Assembly (NCBI GenBank): GCA_030837825.1
Contig: JAUQYB010000119.1
Location: 1 to 17,596, forward strand
Length of the DNA stretch: 17,596 bases
Direction: 5' to 3'
Origin: Albidovulum sp.
GTDB taxonomy: Bacteria; Pseudomonadota; Alphaproteobacteria; Rhodobacterales; Rhodobacteraceae
The notes under the pieces were generated by a model that made no database searches, had not been told where the DNA came from, and saw only the letters and a list, made by a program, of their open reading frames with translations. Below are positions 1-8,076 of this stretch, one piece after another; the stretch's first letter is position 1, and the number at the start of each line of letters is the position of its first letter. A program made the translations under genes and the position numbers.

Positions 1-23
1 GGAAAGGTCCGCTGGACCTTTCC
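1..23. terminator. Perfect hairpin at the window edge, 10-bp stem with a 3-nt loop
   Basis: Bases 1-10 (GGAAAGGTCC) pair perfectly with 14-23 around a GCT loop. The stem may continue beyond the left edge. It lies 31 bases before the cimA start, so it could be the terminator of an upstream gene or part of the cimA leader. No T tract follows on the plus strand. The geometry (long perfect stem, 3-nt loop) matches the two hairpins after guaB at 16059 and 16147, but the conserved repeat that follows those hairpins is not present to the right of this one. If it belongs to the same family, its repeat would lie to the left on the minus strand, outside the window. Confidence 0.5.
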
Positions 24-54
24 CTAACGGCCCTCTAACGCGTGGAGTCGGCCG

Positions 55-1692
55 ATGACCCGCACCCGCCTCCATCTCTACGACACCACGCTCCGCGACG
101 GCCAGCAGACCCAGGGCGTGCAGTTCTCGGTCGCCGAGAAATGCCAGATCGCGGCCGCGCTCGATGCGCTCGGCGTCGACTACATCGAGGGCGGCTGGCC
201 CGGCGCCAACCCGACCGACAGCGACTTCTTCGCGGCCCGGCCCCGGACCCGCGCCACCCTCACCGCCTTCGGCATGACCAAGCGCGCCGGACGTTCGGCG
301 GACAACGACGAAGTGCTGGCGGCGGTCCTCAACGCGAATACCCCCGCCGTCTGCCTCGTCGGCAAGACCCACGACTTCCACGTCACCACCGCGCTCGGCA
401 TCACGCTCGAGGAAAACCTTGCCAATATCACCGCCTCGGTCGCCCATGCCGTGGCGAAGGGCCGCGAAACCCTCTTTGACGCCGAACATTTCTTCGACGG
501 CTTTCGTTCCAACCCCGACTATGCGCTGCAATGCCTCCACGCGGCGCATGAGGCCGGCGCCCGCTGGATAGTGCTCTGCGACACCAACGGCGGCACGCTG
601 CCGGCCGAGGTCGGCCGGATCACCGCCGCGGCCGTCGCCGCCGGCATTCCCGGCGACCGGCTCGGCATCCACTGCCACGACGACACCGGCAATGCGGTGG
701 CCGCCAGCCTTGCCGCGGTGGACGCCGGCGCGCGGCAGATCCAGGGCACGCTGAACGGGCTCGGCGAACGCTGCGGCAACGCCAACCTCACTTCGCTCAT
801 TCCGACGCTCCTGCTCAAGGAACCCTATGCCGACCGCTTCCAGACCGGCGTCACGCCCGAGGCGCTCGCCGGCCTGACAAGGGCGAGCCGCCTTCTCGAC
901 GACATCCTGAACCGGGTGCCGCTGCGGTCGGCGCCTTACGTCGGCGCCTCGGCCTTCGCCCACAAGGCCGGGCTCCATGCCTCGGCGATCCTCAAGGACC
1001 CCGCGACCTACGAACACATCGACCCCGCCCGCGTCGGCAACGAGCGGCTGATCCCGATGTCGAACCAGGCCGGCCAGTCCAACCTCCGCGCCCGCCTCGC
1101 CGCCGCCGGGATCGCCGTCGCGCCCGGCGACGCGCGGCTTTCCCGCATCCTCGAGACGGTCAAGACGCGCGAGGACCAGGGCTATGCCTATGACGGCGCG
1201 CAGGCCAGCTTCGAGCTGCTGGCGCGGGCCGAACTCGGCCTCCTGCCCGACTTCTTCGAGGTCAAGCGCTACCGGGTGACGGTGGAGCGGCGGAAGAACA
1301 AGTACAACGAGATGATCACGCTTTCGGAGGCTGTCGTCGTCGTCAAGATCGGCGGCGAGAAGATGCTTTCGGTCAGCGAGAGCATGGACGAGACCGGTTC
1401 CGACCGCGGCCCGGTCAACGCGCTTTCCAAGGCGCTCGCCAAGGACCTCGGCCCCTACCAGTGCTGCATCGACGACATGAAGCTTGTCGACTTCAAGGTC
1501 AGGATCACCCAAGGCGGCACCGAGGCCGTCACCCGCGTGATCATCGACAGCGAGGACGGCGCGGGACACCGCTGGTCGACGGTCGGGGTCAGCCCGAACA
1601 TCGTCGACGCCAGCTTCGAGGCGCTTCTCGACGCGATCACCTGGAAGCTTGTCCACGACGGCGCGGCGCCGGTCGCGGGGGGCCGCGGATGA
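55..1692 (+). CDS. cimA: (R)-citramalate synthase
   Basis: The protein has 545 residues, the usual length for the alpha-proteobacterial CimA family. It condenses acetyl-CoA with pyruvate to citramalate, the first step of the threonine-independent route to 2-oxobutyrate and isoleucine, in the cytoplasm. The N-terminal TIM-barrel (about residues 5-270) carries the HMGL/IPMS signature DTTLRDGQQ at 10-18 and the metal-binding HCHDD at 206-210. A linker holds MSNQAGQSN, typical of this family. The C-terminal part (about 400-535) looks like the LeuA-type dimer domain that usually binds the feedback inhibitor. The ATG at 55 has GGAG at 44-47 as its ribosome site. 2-Isopropylmalate synthase is the main alternative, but the DGQQTQGV variant and the domain layout favour citramalate or the closely named '2-isopropylmalate synthase/homocitrate-like' subgroup. 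The stop overlaps the next gene by ATGA, which suggests translational coupling. Confidence 0.93.
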   Translation: MTRTRLHLYDTTLRDGQQTQGVQFSVAEKCQIAAALDALGVDYIEGGWPGANPTDSDFFAARPRTRATLTAFGMTKRAGRSADNDEVLAAVLNANTPAVCLVGKTHDFHVTTALGITLEENLANITASVAHAVAKGRETLFDAEHFFDGFRSNPDYALQCLHAAHEAGARWIVLCDTNGGTLPAEVGRITAAAVAAGIPGDRLGIHCHDDTGNAVAASLAAVDAGARQIQGTLNGLGERCGNANLTSLIPTLLLKEPYADRFQTGVTPEALAGLTRASRLLDDILNRVPLRSAPYVGASAFAHKAGLHASAILKDPATYEHIDPARVGNERLIPMSNQAGQSNLRARLAAAGIAVAPGDARLSRILETVKTREDQGYAYDGAQASFELLARAELGLLPDFFEVKRYRVTVERRKNKYNEMITLSEAVVVVKIGGEKMLSVSESMDETGSDRGPVNALSKALAKDLGPYQCCIDDMKLVDFKVRITQGGTEAVTRVIIDSEDGAGHRWSTVGVSPNIVDASFEALLDAITWKLVHDGAAPVAGGRG

Positions 1693-2405
1693 CCCCGGAC
1701 GACGGCTTCTTCGCGCTTCACCGCGACCTGCCGCGCGAGGGGCCGGGCCAGGCCGAGGACGTGCACTGGGCGCTCTATGCCGCCGCGGTGCCGGAGGATG
1801 CGCGGATCGCCGATCTCGCCTGCGGGCCGGGGGCGGACACGCGCACGCTCGCCAAGGCGCGGCCAAAGGCGCGGATCGAGGCGGTCGACCGGGTGGCGCA
1901 TTTCGTCGAGGCGGCGCGCGCCGCGACCGCGCCCTGGGCCGGGCGCGTCACCGTCCGGGTCGGCGACATGGCGCAGGTCTCGGACCCCTACGACCTGATC
2001 TGGTGCGCCGGCGGGCTCTATTTCCTCGGCGTCACCGAGGGGCTGCGGCTCTGGCGCAAGGCGCTCGCGCCGGGCGGGCATGTGGCCTTTTCCGAACCCT
2101 GCCTGCCGCCGCGTCCGTCCGATGCGGCGCGGGCCTTCTGGGCCGACTACCCGGCGGTCACCGGGATCGGGGGCATCCGCGAGCGGGTGGCGGCGGCGGG
2201 CTACCGGGTGCTGGGAGAGCGCATGGTGATCGGCGCGGCATGGCGCGACTATTACGAGCCGATGGCGCGGCGGGTGGCGCTGCTCAGGCCCGATGCGGGG
2301 CCGGCGCTGGCGGCGGTGCTGGACTCGGCCGAGGCCGAGATCGCCCGCTGGCGCGCCGCGCCCGACGACATCGCCTATGCGCTGATGGTGGTGGCGCCGG
2401 AATGA
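1689..2405 (+). CDS. Class I SAM-dependent methyltransferase, substrate unknown
   Basis: The protein has 238 residues with a Rossmann-type methyltransferase fold. Motif I, IADLACGPGADT, lies at about residues 40-51 and is the SAM-binding glycine loop. An acidic residue at the end of strand beta2 follows (AVDRV), then VGDMAQ and DLIWCAGGLYFLG as the motif II/III region, and LAPGGHVAFSE after that, a common signature of small-molecule methyltransferases. The start ATG at 1689 overlaps the cimA stop (ATGA) and its own stop overlaps the next start in the same way, so the three genes are probably one transcript. The context does not name a substrate. Nothing in the sequence ties it to isoleucine synthesis beyond position. 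Confidence 0.82.
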   Translation: MTPDDGFFALHRDLPREGPGQAEDVHWALYAAAVPEDARIADLACGPGADTRTLAKARPKARIEAVDRVAHFVEAARAATAPWAGRVTVRVGDMAQVSDPYDLIWCAGGLYFLGVTEGLRLWRKALAPGGHVAFSEPCLPPRPSDAARAFWADYPAVTGIGGIRERVAAAGYRVLGERMVIGAAWRDYYEPMARRVALLRPDAGPALAAVLDSAEAEIARWRAAPDDIAYALMVVAPE

Positions 2406-3178
2406 GTGTCGCGGACTGCGCGCGCCTGGTCGAGGAGGGCGATCCCGACCGCTTCGCCGCGACGATGGCGGCGCCGGCGGCGGTGCGGGGCCTCCTCTGG
2501 CCGCTCTATGCCCTCAACCTCGAGATCGTCCGCGCCCCCTGGGCGGCGCGGGAGCCGGTGCTGGCCGAGATGCGGCTGCAATGGTGGATCGACACGCTCC
2601 GCGCGCTGGCCGACGGTCACGAACGTCCGGGCCACCCGGTGACCGAGGCGCTGGCGCCGCTTCTGTCGCGTGACGCCGGCCTCGGCGCGCTTCTCGTCGC
2701 GCTGGCCGAGGCGCGGCGCTGGGACTGCTGGTCCGAACCCTTCGAGGACCGCGGCCGGTTCGACGCCTATCTCGACGCCACTTCCGGCAACCTGATGTGG
2801 GCCGCCGCCCGCGTGCTCGGCGCACCCGCGGCGGCCGAGGGAACGGTGCGCGACTTCGCCCGGGCCGCCGGGCTGGCCCGCTGGTTCCTCGCCGCGCCGG
2901 AGCTTCGGGTCCGCGGCCGCCACCCCTTCGTCGACGACCGGCCCGCGGCGCTGGCCGCGCTCGCGGCCGAGGGGCGGGCGCGGATCGCGCGGGCGCGCCG
3001 GAATCCGGCGGTGCTGCCCCGGCGCGCGCGACCGGCACTCTGGCCCGGCGCCTCGGCCGGGGCGGTGCTGCGCCGCGCCGCGGCCGATCCGGCGCGCATC
3101 GCCGCGGGCGGGCTCGCCCCCTCCGGCGCAGGGCGGAGCCTTCGCCTGGCGTGGTGCGCGGCCACCGGGCGGTTCTGA
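2402..3178 (+). CDS. Squalene/phytoene synthase family protein, probably non-catalytic (NDUFAF6-like)
   Basis: The protein has 258 residues and is all-helical. The segment LWPLYALNLEIVRAPW, followed by EPVLAEMRLQWWIDTL (about residues 36-75), is the hallmark of the squalene/phytoene synthase superfamily branch that includes mitochondrial NDUFAF6 and its alpha-proteobacterial relatives. A second conserved block is FDAYLDATSGNLMWAAARVLG. The paired Asp-rich DxxxD/DDxxD motifs that bind prenyl diphosphate-Mg in true synthases are not recognisable, so a carotenoid or hopanoid role is unlikely. By analogy with NDUFAF6, a role in respiratory complex I assembly is possible but not shown here. The ATG at 2402 lies in an ATGA overlap with the methyltransferase stop. 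The C-terminus is rich in Arg and Ala and poorly conserved-looking. Confidence 0.8.
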   Translation: MSVADCARLVEEGDPDRFAATMAAPAAVRGLLWPLYALNLEIVRAPWAAREPVLAEMRLQWWIDTLRALADGHERPGHPVTEALAPLLSRDAGLGALLVALAEARRWDCWSEPFEDRGRFDAYLDATSGNLMWAAARVLGAPAAAEGTVRDFARAAGLARWFLAAPELRVRGRHPFVDDRPAALAALAAEGRARIARARRNPAVLPRRARPALWPGASAGAVLRRAAADPARIAAGGLAPSGAGRSLRLAWCAATGRF

Positions 3179-3185
3179 CCCGCTG

Positions 3186-3234
3186 GCTTCTTCGTTGCCG
3201 AAATACGCCGGGGGTGCGGGGGCGGCGCCCCCGC
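3186..3234. repeat. Rhodobacterales-type intergenic motif (TTGCCGAAATAC plus GC hairpin)
   Basis: Between the convergent genes ending at 3178 and 3238 lies GCTTCTTCGTTGCCGAAATA, then a G-rich run and a GC hairpin. From memory, closely similar T-rich/TTGC(N)AAATA(C/T) plus G-run sequences recur between genes in Rhodobacteraceae genomes. I could not verify the copy number. Only this copy was seen in the window. Confidence 0.5.
3216..3234. terminator. GC hairpin between convergent genes, likely bidirectional terminator
   Basis: GCGGGGGC (3216-3223) pairs perfectly with GCCCCCGC (3227-3234) around a GGC loop. It sits 38 bases after the stop of the plus-strand unit and just 4 bases beyond the stop of the minus-strand MFS gene. 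No T tract is present on either strand, so it may instead protect 3' ends. Confidence 0.6.
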
Positions 3235-3237
3235 GGG

Positions 3238-4449
3238 TCAGCCCCTCGGACGCAGCACCAGCCAGATCAGCGACGCGCCCGCCAGCACGAGGAAGGGCAG
3301 CATGGCGAGGTTGACCGCCTGCCAGCCGGCGATCACGCCGGTCCCCGAGCAGTTCATCAGCCCGCCCGAGGCGAGCGAGGCGGCGGTGACGCCGCCGAAG
3401 ACGACGAGGTCGTTGATCCCCTGGATGCGGCCGCGCTCCTCCGGCGCATGGGCCGAGGAGAGAAGCGTCGTCGCGCCGATGAAGCCGAAGTTCCAGCCGA
3501 TGCCGAGCAGGACGAGCGCGGCGTAGAACCGCTCCAGCTCGACCCCGGTCAGCGCCACCGCCCCGGCGGCGGCGAGGATGACGAGGCCGGTGCCGACGAT
3601 CGGGGCGGCGCCGAACCGCGCGATCAGGTGGCCGGTGAAGAACGACGGGATAAACATCGCCAGCACATGCGCCGTGACGATGTCGGCGGCATCCCCGGTG
3701 CCGTAGCCGCAGCCGACCACGGCCAGCGGCGTCGAGGTCATGATCAAGTTCATCAGCGCGTAGCTGACCATCGCGCAGACCATCGCCACGAGGATCGTCG
3801 GGTCGCGCAGCATCTCCGCCCGGCTGCGGCCGGGGGGTTCGCCACCCGCCCGCCGGGGCGCGGCGGGGATGTCGAGGAAGAAGAAGATCGAGGCACCGGC
3901 CAGGTTGATCGCGATCACCGCCAGATAGGTGCCGAGGAAGGCGACCGGCAGGGCCTCGGCCGTCAGCTTCACCATCTGCGGCCCGATGATCGCCGAGGCG
4001 AGCCCGCCCGCCATCACCCAGGAGATCGCCTTCGGCCGGAATGCGGCCGAGGCGGTGTCGGCGGCGGCGAAGCGGTAGAAGCCCTGCGCCGACTGGTAGA
4101 TGCCGGCGAGGAAGGCGCCGAACAGGAAGACGGCGAAGGAGCCGCGCGAAAGTCCCCAGGCGGCGACCGCGGCGCCGAGCGCGCCCGCCAGCGTGCCGAC
4201 CCAGAAACCGGCGCGGCGGCCGTGGCGGCCCATCAGCGCCGACAGGGGCGTCGCCGCCAGCATCGAGCCGAGCACCATCATCGAGATCGGCAGCGTCGCC
4301 CAGCAGGGCTTGGGCGACAGCATCTGGCCCGCCAGACCCGCCACGGTGAAGATCATCGGCAGTTGCGCGCCGAGAAGCGCCTGGGCAAGCACCAGCACCG
4401 CCACGTTGCGGCGGGCGCGGGCGTCGTCCTGGAAAAGCGCTGCGTCCAT
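3238..4449 (-). CDS. Major facilitator superfamily (MFS) transporter
   Basis: The protein has 403 residues with about 12 hydrophobic helices spread over its full length, so it is an inner-membrane permease. Between helices 2 and 3 the sequence LMGRHGRRAGFWVG fits the MFS loop signature. A hydrophilic central loop (PAAPRRAGGEPPGRSRAEM) separates the two six-helix halves, as expected. The ATG at 4449 is preferred. An in-frame TTG at 4485 would add 12 residues without a hydrophobic or conserved character. The gene follows a TetR regulator on the same strand after a 60-base gap, an arrangement often seen for efflux pumps and their regulators, so drug or metabolite export under that regulator is plausible. 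The substrate cannot be told. Confidence 0.88.
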   Translation of the reverse strand: MDAALFQDDARARRNVAVLVLAQALLGAQLPMIFTVAGLAGQMLSPKPCWATLPISMMVLGSMLAATPLSALMGRHGRRAGFWVGTLAGALGAAVAAWGLSRGSFAVFLFGAFLAGIYQSAQGFYRFAAADTASAAFRPKAISWVMAGGLASAIIGPQMVKLTAEALPVAFLGTYLAVIAINLAGASIFFFLDIPAAPRRAGGEPPGRSRAEMLRDPTILVAMVCAMVSYALMNLIMTSTPLAVVGCGYGTGDAADIVTAHVLAMFIPSFFTGHLIARFGAAPIVGTGLVILAAAGAVALTGVELERFYAALVLLGIGWNFGFIGATTLLSSAHAPEERGRIQGINDLVVFGGVTAASLASGGLMNCSGTGVIAGWQAVNLAMLPFLVLAGASLIWLVLRPRG

Positions 4450-4509
4450 GCCGCCCTGCCTAATCCGGGGCGGCCGGGCCCGCAAGCGGCAACGGCGGAC
4501 GCGCCCGGT

Positions 4510-5127
4510 TCAGGCGTCGGGTGGCAAAAGGCCGAGGCCGCGCAGGTAGATGCCGATGCCGGTCTCGAGGATGTCCTCGGGCGGGAAGGGGGCGCGGGCG
4601 CCCGGCGCGCCGCGGGTGAAGAGCTCCACCACCCCGTGGCTCAGCGCCCAGACGTGTGCCGAGAACATCGAGGCAGGCGGTCGGCGGCCGGCGGGCACGT
4701 GTTTCGACAGCGCCTCGGCCGAGCGGGCGAAGACCTGCCGCGAGCGGTCCGCGGCGCGGGCAAGGTCGGGATCGGCATTGAGCGGGATGCCGCTTTCGAA
4801 CATCGCCATGTAATGGCCGGGAAACTTCCGCGCGAAGGCGAGATAGGCGCGCCCTGTCGCCTCGAAGGCGGCAAGGGCCGAGGGACGGCCGTCGTTGTAG
4901 GCATGGTACATCAGGTCGGCGAAGATCTCGAAGCCCTGGCGGGCGATCTCGGCGACGAGATCCTCGCGCCCGGCGAAGTGGCGGTAGACCGCGGCCGGCG
5001 TGACGCCTGCCGCTTTCGCAGCGTCCGACAGGGTGAAGCCCTGGGGCCCGTGACGCTCGATCAGCGCGAGCGCCGCCTCGATCAGCGCCTGGCGCAGGTT
5101 GCCGTGATGGTAGCCGCGCTTAGACAT
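4510..5127 (-). CDS. TetR/AcrR family transcriptional regulator with a WHG-type C-terminal domain
   Basis: The protein has 205 residues. The N-terminal TetR DNA-binding domain spans about residues 10-58, with the helix-turn-helix [21 protein letters not shown] at 31-51, a near-consensus TetR signature. The C-terminal ligand domain includes [13 protein letters not shown] (about 158-170), the Trp-x3-His-Gly pattern of the WHG subgroup. The start ATG (5127) lies inside the last codons of ppk2, giving an 8-base overlap. It is therefore probably translated from the ppk2 message, and the MFS gene follows 60 bases downstream. A repressor of the ppk2-tetR-MFS unit is the natural guess. No palindromic operator was found in the short gaps around it, so the target site is unknown. 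Confidence 0.9.
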   Translation of the reverse strand: MSKRGYHHGNLRQALIEAALALIERHGPQGFTLSDAAKAAGVTPAAVYRHFAGREDLVAEIARQGFEIFADLMYHAYNDGRPSALAAFEATGRAYLAFARKFPGHYMAMFESGIPLNADPDLARAADRSRQVFARSAEALSKHVPAGRRPPASMFSAHVWALSHGVVELFTRGAPGARAPFPPEDILETGIGIYLRGLGLLPPDA

Positions 5128-6097
5128 TGATGAGGTCGGGGCCGCCGCAGACCTTGCCGTCGACCTTGCCGATGGCCTTCCTGTCCTTGCCCGCATAGTC
5201 CACGGCATGAAGCACGGTCTGGATCGCCGCGATCCGCGCACGGCGCTTGTCGTCGGCGCGGATCACCGTCCAGGGCGCGGTCCGGGTGTGGGACTTGCCC
5301 AGCGTCTCGGCGATGGCTTCGGAATAGGCATCCCATCTCCGCAAGCCCTCGACGTCGATCCAGGAAAGCTTCCACTGCTTCAGAGGATCGCGCTCGCGGT
5401 CGAGAAAGCGGCGCAACTGTTCGGCGCGGCCCACGTTCAGCCAGAGCTTCACCAGCGTCACCCCCTCGTCTACCAGCATCTCCTCGAACCCGGGCAACTG
5501 GCGGAAGAAGAGCTTGCGCTGGCCGGGGGTGCAGAAGCCGAAGACATGCTCCACCACGCCGCGGTTGTACCAGGACCGGTCGAAGAGCGCGATTTCGCCG
5601 GCGGCGGGCAGCCAGTCGACATAGCGCTGGAAATACCACTGCGAGGCCTCGCGCTCGGTGGGCTTCGGCAGCGCCCCGATATAGGCCGCGCGGGGGTTGA
5701 GGTTTTCCCGCATCCGCTCGATCGCGCCGCCCTTGCCGGCGGCGTCGCGCCCCTCGAAGAGGACGCAGAGCCGCCCGCCGGTCGCGCGCAGGCCGTAGAG
5801 CATCTTTACCAGTTCCACCTGGAGCTTGTCCATGTGGCTGTCGTAGTCCTTGCCCTTCATCTCCTCGTCGTAGGGATAGCCGTCCGACAGCATCTCGTCC
5901 TTGTCGGCCTTCTGGATCGCCTTGCGGACAGGGGCCGGCGCTTCCTCCTCGAGAAACCTCGTGATGTCGCCGACGAAGGGGATGGCGCCGGGATCGGCCC
6001 CGGCCGCCGGGGCCTTCGCGCCTGCGATGGTGGCGGGGGCGAATGCGGGCGTGGCGGCGGGGGCGACGGCGGGGGTCTTCGTATCCTTCCTGGCCAT
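5120..6097 (-). CDS. ppk2: Polyphosphate kinase 2
   Basis: The protein has 325 residues. PPK2 enzymes move phosphate between inorganic polyphosphate and nucleotides, mostly making ADP/ATP or GTP from polyphosphate, in the cytoplasm. The P-loop [11 protein letters not shown] (about residues 115-125) and the Walker B/lid motif [10 protein letters not shown] (about 171-180) are both intact. [17 protein letters not shown] between them and [16 protein letters not shown] after them are typical of single-domain PPK2. The first 50 residues or so are Ala/Pro-rich and look disordered, so the protein is longer than the core kinase. The start ATG has GAGGAG seven bases upstream. metA lies 96 bases upstream on the same strand and the TetR gene overlaps the 3' end. 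Whether it acts on ADP, AMP or GDP cannot be read from the sequence. Confidence 0.95.
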   Translation of the reverse strand: MARKDTKTPAVAPAATPAFAPATIAGAKAPAAGADPGAIPFVGDITRFLEEEAPAPVRKAIQKADKDEMLSDGYPYDEEMKGKDYDSHMDKLQVELVKMLYGLRATGGRLCVLFEGRDAAGKGGAIERMRENLNPRAAYIGALPKPTEREASQWYFQRYVDWLPAAGEIALFDRSWYNRGVVEHVFGFCTPGQRKLFFRQLPGFEEMLVDEGVTLVKLWLNVGRAEQLRRFLDRERDPLKQWKLSWIDVEGLRRWDAYSEAIAETLGKSHTRTAPWTVIRADDKRRARIAAIQTVLHAVDYAGKDRKAIGKVDGKVCGGPDLINV

Positions 6098-6193
6098 TAA
6101 CGGTCTCCTCGCGGTCGGGCCCGACCACTATGACCATCCCCGGCGCCGGCGCAATCGCCGCCACGCCGGGACAAGCGGGCCCGGGGCGCCGCT

Positions 6194-7111
6194 TCAGCGG
6201 CCGATGCGGTCCAGCTCGAACGGCGTCGCCTGGTAGATCTCGTTGATCCAGTTGCCGTAGAGCAGATGCGCGTGGCTGCGCCAGCGGTTGAGCGGCGGTT
6301 TCGACGGATCGTCTTCGGGGTAGTAGTTCATCGGCACGTTGATCGGCGTGCCGGCGGCGACGTCGCGGTCATATTCTTCCTTCAGCGTGCCCGAGTCGTA
6401 TTCGAAGTGGTTGAAGATGTAGAGCGCGCGGTGGCAGGTGTCCTCGACCAGACAGGGGCCGACCTCGTCGCTGCCCAGAAGCGTGCGCAGCCCCGGCGCC
6501 GCATCGATCTCGGGCGCGCGCATCTCGGTCCAGCGGCTGACCGGGATGACGAAATCGTCCGAGAAGCCGCGCAGGTAGGGCGAGGCGGGGGCGAGGCTCT
6601 GGTGGCGGAAGCAGCCGAAGGCCTTGTGGTCCAGCATGTGCTTCTTCACGCCGTGGAAATGGTAGGCCATCGCCATGCCGCCCCAGCAGACGCCGAAGGT
6701 GGATTGCACGTTGGTCTGGGTCCAGTCCATGACCTCGCGAAGCTCGTCCCAGTAGGTCACCTCCTCGAACCGCAGGTGCTCGATCGGCGCGCCGGTGATG
6801 ATCAGCCCGTCGAACTTCTCGGTCTTCACCTCCTGGAAGGGGCGGTAGAAGGCGGCCATGTGCTCGGCCGCGGTGTTCTTGGTCTGGTGCTCGCTCATCC
6901 GGATCAACTGGAAGTCGATCTGCAGCGGCGTCGCGCCGATCAGCCGGGCGAACTGGTTCTCGGTCTGGATCTTCTTCGGCATCAGGTTGAGAAGGCCGAT
7001 CCTGAGCGGCCGGATGTCCTGGTGCATCGCCCGGTCCGGCGTCATCACCATGACGCCTTCCTTCGACAGCACGCCAAAGGCGGGAAGCGTCTCGGGCAGG
7101 GTGATGGGCAT
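6194..7111 (-). CDS. metA: Homoserine O-acyltransferase MetA, probably acetyl-specific
   Basis: The protein has 305 residues, the standard MetA length. It acylates homoserine, the first committed step of methionine synthesis, in the cytoplasm. The fold is a class I amidotransferase-like one with nucleophile Cys142 ([15 protein letters not shown]) and His235/Glu237 (IFNHFEYDS), in the same numbering as the E. coli enzyme. Residue 111 is Glu ([10 protein letters not shown]). In characterised MetA proteins Gly111 goes with succinyl-CoA and Glu111 with acetyl-CoA, so this is predicted to be a homoserine O-acetyltransferase despite usual 'succinyltransferase' annotation. The ATG at 7111 has a strong AAGGAG about 7 bases upstream. 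The P-loop ATPase gene ends 36 bases upstream, too little space for a SAM-II riboswitch, so no SAM-sensing leader is visible. Confidence 0.95.
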   Translation of the reverse strand: MPITLPETLPAFGVLSKEGVMVMTPDRAMHQDIRPLRIGLLNLMPKKIQTENQFARLIGATPLQIDFQLIRMSEHQTKNTAAEHMAAFYRPFQEVKTEKFDGLIITGAPIEHLRFEEVTYWDELREVMDWTQTNVQSTFGVCWGGMAMAYHFHGVKKHMLDHKAFGCFRHQSLAPASPYLRGFSDDFVIPVSRWTEMRAPEIDAAPGLRTLLGSDEVGPCLVEDTCHRALYIFNHFEYDSGTLKEEYDRDVAAGTPINVPMNYYPEDDPSKPPLNRWRSHAHLLYGNWINEIYQATPFELDRIGR

Positions 7112-7147
7112 GGGCGTCTCCTTGAGGGAATGCCGGAGATAGCGCCG

Positions 7148-8026
7148 TCAGGCGCCGTGCTCAAGGGCGCGGGTTTCCAGCGCCCGCGCAACAAGCTCGA
7201 CGAAATCGCGCTCGGAACGGACCCCGGCCACCGCCTCGGCGGTGACCTTCACCCCCCAGTTCCGCGCCATCGCGGCGTAGCGCGGCTGGCGGTGGGCCAT
7301 CGCCCTTGCATAGGTCCAGCGGACGAAGGCGTCGGGGTCGACCTCCTCCTCGGCGATCCCGTTCGTGCGCAGGTATTCGGCCCAGGCGGCCCTGAGGAAG
7401 GCGGGCTGGTAATACATCGGCTTCGGAGCGCGGTCGAAGCGGCGGGCAAGCTCGGCGCTGTGGGCCTCGGACCCCTCGATCCAGATCATCAGCACCGATC
7501 CGGCCAGCGCCGAGAGAACCGGGTCGGCCGGGTCATCCGGGTCGACGACCTCGCAGATCGAGCCGCCGGAGTCGCAGACGAAATTCCCGTAGCCGTAGAT
7601 CTCCCCGGCCCGCTCGATGAAGCGCGCGGTGTCGTGAAGGGCGGCGACCTCGGCCACCCGGTGCTGGTCCTGCCGCTTCATGTATTCGGCGAAGGGCAGG
7701 CCGCCCTTCGCCGGATCGCCGGGCTTGCCGAGGTAGGTCGAGAGCGGCGCGAGGTTGTTGAAGGTGATGTTCGAGGTGATGTGGACGCTGTCGGTCATCA
7801 AGAGCTCGCGCAAGAGCGGCACCTTCATCGCCTCGCGCTTGAAGTTGTCGGCGATGTGCTCGCCCATGTAGCGGGTGCCGATGCGGTAGTCGATCGAGTA
7901 GTGGAACCAGCCCCCGGCGTCGCGCAGGAGGTTCGACACATGGGTCTTGCCAAGGCCCGACATGCCGAAGAGAAGCACCCGCTTCTTCGCGGCCGCGCGC
8001 CAGTCGTGGGGAGTGGTGTGGATCAT
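7148..8026 (-). CDS. P-loop ATPase of unknown role
   Basis: The protein has 292 residues from the ATG at 8026. A Walker A motif, GMSGLGKT, sits at residues 21-28 directly after a hydrophobic beta strand (RVLLF), as in small kinase-like P-loop NTPases. HYSIDYRIGTRYMGEHI follows, and the later VLMIWIEGSE could be a further core strand. I do not recognise a named family. Similar proteins are usually labelled only 'ATPase' in alpha-proteobacteria. An in-frame GTG at 8080, overlapping the upstream EamA stop as GTGA, would add 18 residues. The ATG is favoured because the added stretch looks non-conserved and the P-loop then begins at a usual distance. The upstream ribosome site is weak for both. 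metA follows after 36 bases, so the two are probably co-transcribed. Confidence 0.78.
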   Translation of the reverse strand: MIHTTPHDWRAAAKKRVLLFGMSGLGKTHVSNLLRDAGGWFHYSIDYRIGTRYMGEHIADNFKREAMKVPLLRELLMTDSVHITSNITFNNLAPLSTYLGKPGDPAKGGLPFAEYMKRQDQHRVAEVAALHDTARFIERAGEIYGYGNFVCDSGGSICEVVDPDDPADPVLSALAGSVLMIWIEGSEAHSAELARRFDRAPKPMYYQPAFLRAAWAEYLRTNGIAEEEVDPDAFVRWTYARAMAHRQPRYAAMARNWGVKVTAEAVAGVRSERDFVELVARALETRALEHGA

Positions 8027-8076
8027 GGCCAAGTCCGTCCGGGTTGCGCGCTGATTAGCCCGAAGCCGCGGAACTT

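Noticed and set aside
2797..5130. Long plus-strand open frame (777 codons) opposite the MFS and TetR genes
   Set aside because: It runs antisense to well-supported genes, is Arg/Gly/Asp-rich with no domain, and reflects the scarcity of stop codons in high-GC DNA.
7112..7147. SAM-II (metA) riboswitch before metA
   Set aside because: Only 36 bases separate metA from the gene upstream, and they show only a ribosome site, no pseudoknot.
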